DNA from: Verrucomicrobiaceae bacterium
GTDB taxonomy: Bacteria; Verrucomicrobiota; Verrucomicrobiia; Verrucomicrobiales; Verrucomicrobiaceae
Assembly: GCA_015075365.1 (NCBI GenBank)
Contig: JABTUN010000001.1
Location: 1,860,001 to 1,924,000, forward strand
Direction: 5' to 3'
DNA: 64,000 nucleotides
The translations under genes and the position numbers were made by a program. Below, in pieces: positions 59,860 to 64,000 of the stretch (position 1 is its first letter; each line of letters starts with the position of its first letter). The notes under the pieces are model-generated. The model had not been told where the DNA came from and searched no databases. It saw only the letters and a list, made by a program, of their open reading frames with translations.

Positions 59860-61656
59860 ATGTCCAAAGCCTCCGTCGAAGACATCAAGCTCGCCTCCGC
59901 CGGCCTCCGTGGCCAGCTCGCCGAGCTTTTCGCTGACACCAGCACCCCGAGCATCCCGGAGGACAGCAACATCCTCATGAAGCACCACGGGTCCTACCAG
60001 CAGGATGACCGCGACCTGCGTGCCCAGCTTTCCAAGGAAAAGAAGGACAAGGCCTGGAGCTTCATGATCCGCAGCAAGATGCCCGGCGGCCGCATCACCG
60101 CCGAGCAGTGGCTGATCCACGACGCGCTCTGCACCAAGGCGATGGGCAACATGCGCCTCACGAACCGCCAGGGCATCCAGCTCCACGGCGTGCTCAAGGG
60201 CGGCGTGAAGGAAGTCATCAGCAGCGTCTGCCACAGCGGTCTTTCCACGATGGGCGCCTGCGGCGATGTCGTGCGCAACACCATGGGCCCCGCCGCGCCG
60301 ATCAAGGACGCCGTGCATGCCGACACGCAAAAACTCACCGAAGAGATCAGCCAGCGCTTCCTCTGGCGTTCCAGCGCCTACGCCGACATCTGGCTCGACG
60401 GCGAGAAGCTTGAGCCGAACTGGATCAAGGACCCCGAGGTCAATCCCGCCGTCCGCGAGGCCACCAAGGCCGCCGAGGGCGATGACCCGATCTACGGCAA
60501 GGTCTATCTGCCGCGCAAATTCAAGATCGGCGTGGCCATCCAGCCCCTCAACGACGCGGACATCTACTCGCAAGACGTCGGCCTCGTGCCGCACGTCGTG
60601 AATGGCGAGGTCGAAGGCTACACCATCACCGTCGGCGGTGGCTTCGGCATGAGCCACGGCCAGCTCAACACGCGCCCCTTCCTCGGCCAGCCGCTGCTTT
60701 ACGCGAAGCGTGCGAACGTCGTCGATGCCATCGAAGCCATTGTCACCACCCAGCGTGATCACGGCAATCGCACCGAGCGCAAAAACGCCCGCCTCAAATA
60801 CACCGTGCAGACCATGGGCCTCGACGGCTTCCGCGCCGAGGTTGTGCGCCGTTTGCCCGGCATCGAGACCTTCCCGCCGAAGGAGCTGAAATTCGACACC
60901 GTCGAAGACAACATGGGCTGGCATGAGCAGGGCGACGGCAAGCTCTACTGCTGCGTTTACGTCAACATGGGCCGTATCGTTGATCGCGAGGGCGGCCCCA
61001 AGTACCGGAGCGCCTTTGCGGAGATCGCCACGAAGCTCGATCTTCCTTACATCGTCACGCCGAACACGAATCTTATCATCGCCGATGTCGATCCTTCGCA
61101 GAAGACCTGGATCAACGACATCCTGGCCAAGTATAACGTCGTCCACGCCGACGAGGCCGGCTTTACCCGCGCCCGCAAGGTCGCGCACGCCTGCGTCGCC
61201 CTGCCCACCTGCGGATTGGCTCTCAGCGAGTCCGAACGCGTGCTTCCCGGCTTCATGGACAAGATCGACGAGTCGCTGCGCGAACTCGGCCTCGAAAACG
61301 AGCCCATCCTCTTCCGCATGACCGGCTGCCCGAACGGCTGCGGCCGCCCTTACAACGCCGATTTTGGCTTCGTGGGCCGTGCGCCGAACAAATACGCCAT
61401 GTTCGTCGGCGGCAGCATCCGCGGCAACGCGCTCGCCGGCCTCGAATTCAAGTCCGTGCTCGGCGACGAGATCCCCGGCAAGGTTCGCACCTTCCTCGAA
61501 GCCTTCAAAGCCGGGCGCCAGCCCGGCGAACTCTTCGCCGACTGGTTCGCCCGCACCCGCACCAAGGGCGAAGCGCCCACGCCCGAACAATTCCACATCG
61601 AACTCGCCGAACGCGCCGCCAAGCTCGCCGGTGAGAAGGTGGGCGAGGCGGGCTAA
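59860..61656 (+). CDS. Assimilatory sulfite reductase haemoprotein (CysI/Sir-like)
   Basis: A 598-residue sirohaem/4Fe-4S reductase. The cluster ligands are the CX5C pair Cys445 and Cys451 (HACVALPTCGLALSE) and the CX3C pair Cys490 and Cys494 (TGCPNGCGRPYNADFGFVGR). The N-terminal parachain has RLTNRQGIQLHGVLKGG. Form and length fit a sulfite rather than nitrite reductase; whether NADPH flavoprotein or ferredoxin donates electrons is not evident, and no cysJ is adjacent. It would use sulfite from sulfate assimilation or sulfatase products. The ATG at 59860 was chosen. It is convergent with the helicase gene, the stop codons overlapping by 4 bp (CTAA region). Confidence 0.92.
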   Translation: MSKASVEDIKLASAGLRGQLAELFADTSTPSIPEDSNILMKHHGSYQQDDRDLRAQLSKEKKDKAWSFMIRSKMPGGRITAEQWLIHDALCTKAMGNMRLTNRQGIQLHGVLKGGVKEVISSVCHSGLSTMGACGDVVRNTMGPAAPIKDAVHADTQKLTEEISQRFLWRSSAYADIWLDGEKLEPNWIKDPEVNPAVREATKAAEGDDPIYGKVYLPRKFKIGVAIQPLNDADIYSQDVGLVPHVVNGEVEGYTITVGGGFGMSHGQLNTRPFLGQPLLYAKRANVVDAIEAIVTTQRDHGNRTERKNARLKYTVQTMGLDGFRAEVVRRLPGIETFPPKELKFDTVEDNMGWHEQGDGKLYCCVYVNMGRIVDREGGPKYRSAFAEIATKLDLPYIVTPNTNLIIADVDPSQKTWINDILAKYNVVHADEAGFTRARKVAHACVALPTCGLALSESERVLPGFMDKIDESLRELGLENEPILFRMTGCPNGCGRPYNADFGFVGRAPNKYAMFVGGSIRGNALAGLEFKSVLGDEIPGKVRTFLEAFKAGRQPGELFADWFARTRTKGEAPTPEQFHIELAERAAKLAGEKVGEAG

Positions 61657-64000
61657 GCGCCGCGCGTCTGCCTCTCAAACGCCTTCCACAGCCGTTCAAT
61701 CGCCTCCTCCGGGTCTTCGAGCATCATGCCTTCCTTGATTTTGCTCGCGTAGATGCCGAAGGAAAACGGCGAAACGACCGGCACATCGCGCAGATGCCAC
61801 TCCAGGCCCTGCGCACCCTCCAAAAAGCCCAGCGCACGCGGGAAATCGAGAAAGCTGTGCGAGGCCTCGCGTCGCGCCTGCGCCAGCATCGGATGATCCG
61901 GCTCGTGCTGCGTCAAAACGCGGAACAGCACCTCCGCGCTCCAGCGCAGTTGCTTGATCTTCCGCTCCTGCCCCGGCCGGTTGCGCGGCACCATCAATCC
62001 GGTCTGCGCCACACCACGGAACTGCCATTTCACCAGCTCCGAGTCGTTCAGCGCCGCCGCCAGCGCCTTCTCCGCGTCCTGCGCCGTGAACAGCTCCCGC
62101 CACGCATCGAGATCGAGGTCCTGGAAAGGCTTCAGCGTCATCAGAAAGCCGTAGTCATCGATCGTGACGAGCGCGTTACCTCCCACGGCCTCCTTCACGC
62201 GCTGCGCGATGATCCGCGACAGCGCGTCATTCGCCGCGCGGCCGATCAGCGTGTGGAAAAAGAAGTGCAGCAGCCCCTCGTCCTCCGGTTTGCACTCCGG
62301 CAGCTCGTGGAAGCGCTCGATCAGCATGCGCCGCTCCGTCGGGATCATCGACACGACGAGCTGGTGCCGGCAGTGCTTCACGATCGCCTGCGCATTCGTC
62401 ATCGAGATCACGAAGCGCTCCACGAGCCAGTCGCAAATCGTGTCGTCATCTTCGTGCGAGAGTCGCGCGGCCAGTTCCGTGCGCAGCGCGGCCACCTCGC
62501 GTGCCAGACCGCTCGCCAGCGGCATCTTGTTCGCATTCCAGGCAGGAACGGTCGGCATGCGGCCCTTCGCATCCTCTACTTTGACCTCACCGACTCCAGT
62601 TTCGACAAGTCTCACCGTGCGTCCGGCCAGCACGAAGATGTCGCCGACTTGCAGCCGCTTCAAAAACGATTCCTCGATCTGTCCGAGCCGCCGTTTGCCC
62701 AAAATCACATTCACCATGCCCTCGGTGTGAATCACGCCCACGTTCGCCAGGTACTCGCGCTCCACTTTGACCGATGGCGTGACCAGCAGGCCGTCGCGCA
62801 CGGTGATTTTGCCAAACGTCTCGCGATACTGGCGTTCCAGCGATTTCCCGCCACCTTCGAGGTAGCGCTGCACACGATCAAACTCGGCCTGCGTGAGCTC
62901 ACGGAAGGGAAACGCGCGCCGAATCAATGCGAAAGCCGATTCCGGCGTGTGACGCGCCTCCATCGCCAGGCCGACAAGATGCTGCGCCAGCACGTCGAGC
63001 GGCTTTTCCAGCACGCGCACGGCATCCAGCCGCGTGTGGCGCGTCATCTCCGCGCACACGATGCATTCCATGAGATCGTTGACGTTCGTCGCCACGAGGA
63101 TGCCGTGGCTCTCCGCGTGGATCGAGTGCCCGCTGCGCCCGATGCGCTGCAACGCGCGGCTGATGCCCTTCGGCGTCGAGATCATCACCACGCAGTCCAC
63201 GCCGCCGATGTCGATGCCCAGCTCCAGACTCGTGCTGCACACCACCGCGCGCAGCTCGCCGCGCTTCAGCCGGTCCTCGACCTCCAGCCGCACATCGCGG
63301 TCGAGCGAGGCATGATGCGCCTCGATTTGATCCGCCAGCTTCGGCAGCACGGCCTTCAGCCGGATGGCGATGCTCTCCGTGCTGCTGCGCGTGTTGCAGA
63401 AGATGATCACAGACGTGTTTTGCCGCACGATGCGCGCGATGTCGTCCAGCACGCGCTGCGCCGTGTAGCCCGCCGGCGGATACGGATCGCGGCGCAACGG
63501 CGAAAGCACCTCCACACGCCGTGAACGCGCATGCGCGGCCTCGACGACCTCACACGGCCGGTTTTCGCCGCACAAGAAACGCGCCAGCAGATCCAGCGGT
63601 GCCGCCGTGGCGCTCAAACCGATGCGAATGTGCTCCGCTGGCAGTCTTTCGAGCGAAACGGCCAGATGCGAGCCGCGCTTGTTCTCCGCGATCGCGTGCA
63701 GTTCATCGACGACGACGAAACGGCAGCACTCCAGATGCTCGCGCCACGTTTTTTGCGGCAGCAGGATCGCCAGGCTCTCCGGCGTGGTCAGCAGGATGTG
63801 CGGAGGCTTGCGGCGCAGCTTCGCGCGCTCCGCCGCCGTCGTGTCGCCCGTGCGCAGGCCGATGCGGATCGCGTCCTCCAGGCCCATGCCCGCGATCGGC
63901 GCGCGCAGGTTCTTCTCCATGTCATACGTCAGCGCGCGCAGCGGCGACACATACACGCAGTGGATGCCCTCGCGCAGCTCCCCGGCCTCGTGCAGACGGA
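61653..64000 (-). CDS. Lhr-type DEXH helicase, ligase-associated (5' end outside window)
   Basis: The C-terminal 780 or so residues of an Lhr-like helicase; the Walker A motif lies beyond the window edge. Visible are motif Ia YVSPLRALTYDM, Walker B-type DELHAIAENKRGSHL, motif III GLSATAAPLDLLARFL, motif IV/V segments including VVCSTSLELGIDIGGVDCVV, and motif VI QRIGRSGHS. The conserved Lhr core and winged-helix parts follow to the end, reading QTRGA. Such helicases occur with the MBL exonuclease and ATP-dependent ligase of a DNA-damage set; that exonuclease-ligase fusion lies about 50 kb to the left here. It is read from right to left and is not complete in this window. Confidence 0.93.
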   Translation of the reverse strand, partial: RLHEAGELREGIHCVYVSPLRALTYDMEKNLRAPIAGMGLEDAIRIGLRTGDTTAAERAKLRRKPPHILLTTPESLAILLPQKTWREHLECCRFVVVDELHAIAENKRGSHLAVSLERLPAEHIRIGLSATAAPLDLLARFLCGENRPCEVVEAAHARSRRVEVLSPLRRDPYPPAGYTAQRVLDDIARIVRQNTSVIIFCNTRSSTESIAIRLKAVLPKLADQIEAHHASLDRDVRLEVEDRLKRGELRAVVCSTSLELGIDIGGVDCVVMISTPKGISRALQRIGRSGHSIHAESHGILVATNVNDLMECIVCAEMTRHTRLDAVRVLEKPLDVLAQHLVGLAMEARHTPESAFALIRRAFPFRELTQAEFDRVQRYLEGGGKSLERQYRETFGKITVRDGLLVTPSVKVEREYLANVGVIHTEGMVNVILGKRRLGQIEESFLKRLQVGDIFVLAGRTVRLVETGVGEVKVEDAKGRMPTVPAWNANKMPLASGLAREVAALRTELAARLSHEDDDTICDWLVERFVISMTNAQAIVKHCRHQLVVSMIPTERRMLIERFHELPECKPEDEGLLHFFFHTLIGRAANDALSRIIAQRVKEAVGGNALVTIDDYGFLMTLKPFQDLDLDAWRELFTAQDAEKALAAALNDSELVKWQFRGVAQTGLMVPRNRPGQERKIKQLRWSAEVLFRVLTQHEPDHPMLAQARREASHSFLDFPRALGFLEGAQGLEWHLRDVPVVSPFSFGIYASKIKEGMMLEDPEEAIERLWKAFERQTRGA

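Overview
The window is GC-rich (roughly 60 percent), densely coded DNA that most resembles the chromosome of a free-living member of the Verrucomicrobiota, Verrucomicrobiaceae/Prosthecobacter type. That placement is an inference. It rests on two DUF1592 (planctomycete-type cytochrome)/DUF1552 gene pairs, three secreted sulfatases, a DUF1080 protein, secreted PQQ-propeller and FG-GAP proteins, a DUF3500 protein and many Tat or Sec signal peptides. No rRNA operon, CRISPR array, integrase or transposase was seen.

Layout. 0.1-6.6 kb (minus strand): a two-component pair, whose kinase carries two discoidin-like sensor domains, followed by DUF1592 and DUF1552 genes. 6.8-16.8 kb (plus strand): double thioredoxin-fold protein, ROK sugar kinase, a fused MBL exonuclease/ATP-dependent DNA ligase, then a tightly overlapping series sulfatase-sulfatase-sterol desaturase-nitrilase. 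16.8-18.3 kb: a UPF0175/DUF3368 toxin-antitoxin pair and a broken beta-sandwich gene. 18.3-22.2 kb: a PQQ-propeller gene followed by an inserted 2.6 kb block (tRNA-like gene plus an orphan 789-residue protein) bracketed by a 60-bp direct repeat of the PQQ gene's 3' end. 22.2-28.6 kb: csaA, a third sulfatase, a half-size TauE/SafE exporter, and a YdbH-like envelope protein followed by an apparent YnbE-YdbL fusion. 28.8-39.5 kb: DUF1552 and DUF1592 genes separated by a four-gene cassette built around a membrane-attached GTPase. 39.5-43 kb: an accessory patch with a membrane-anchored HNH protein, a RelE module, a truncated AbiEii-like gene, a DUF1080 protein and gene-tail remnants. 43-53 kb: DUF6600 coiled-coil protein, DUF3500 protein, glmS, an FAD oxidoreductase followed by a RelE module, and a LemA/TPM cluster. 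53-64 kb: MnmM-type methyltransferase, MsrA, FG-GAP protein, PHP phosphoesterase, M20 peptidase with an MFS transporter, sulfite reductase, and the start-less end of an Lhr-type helicase.

How it fits together. The sulfatases, the sulfite exporter half and the sulfite reductase suggest growth on sulfated polysaccharides with reuse of the sulfur. The exonuclease-ligase fusion and the Lhr-type helicase belong to one known DNA-damage gene set, here split by about 50 kb.

The most unusual signals are these. (1) Accessory cargo sits directly after gene stop codons, with a second copy of the host gene's 3' end on the far side. Two cases are clear and a third is weaker, and no recombinase is visible. 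(2) The four-gene GTPase cassette has no function I can assign. (3) A lipoprotein (YnbE-like) is fused to its DUF1318 partner (YdbL-like).
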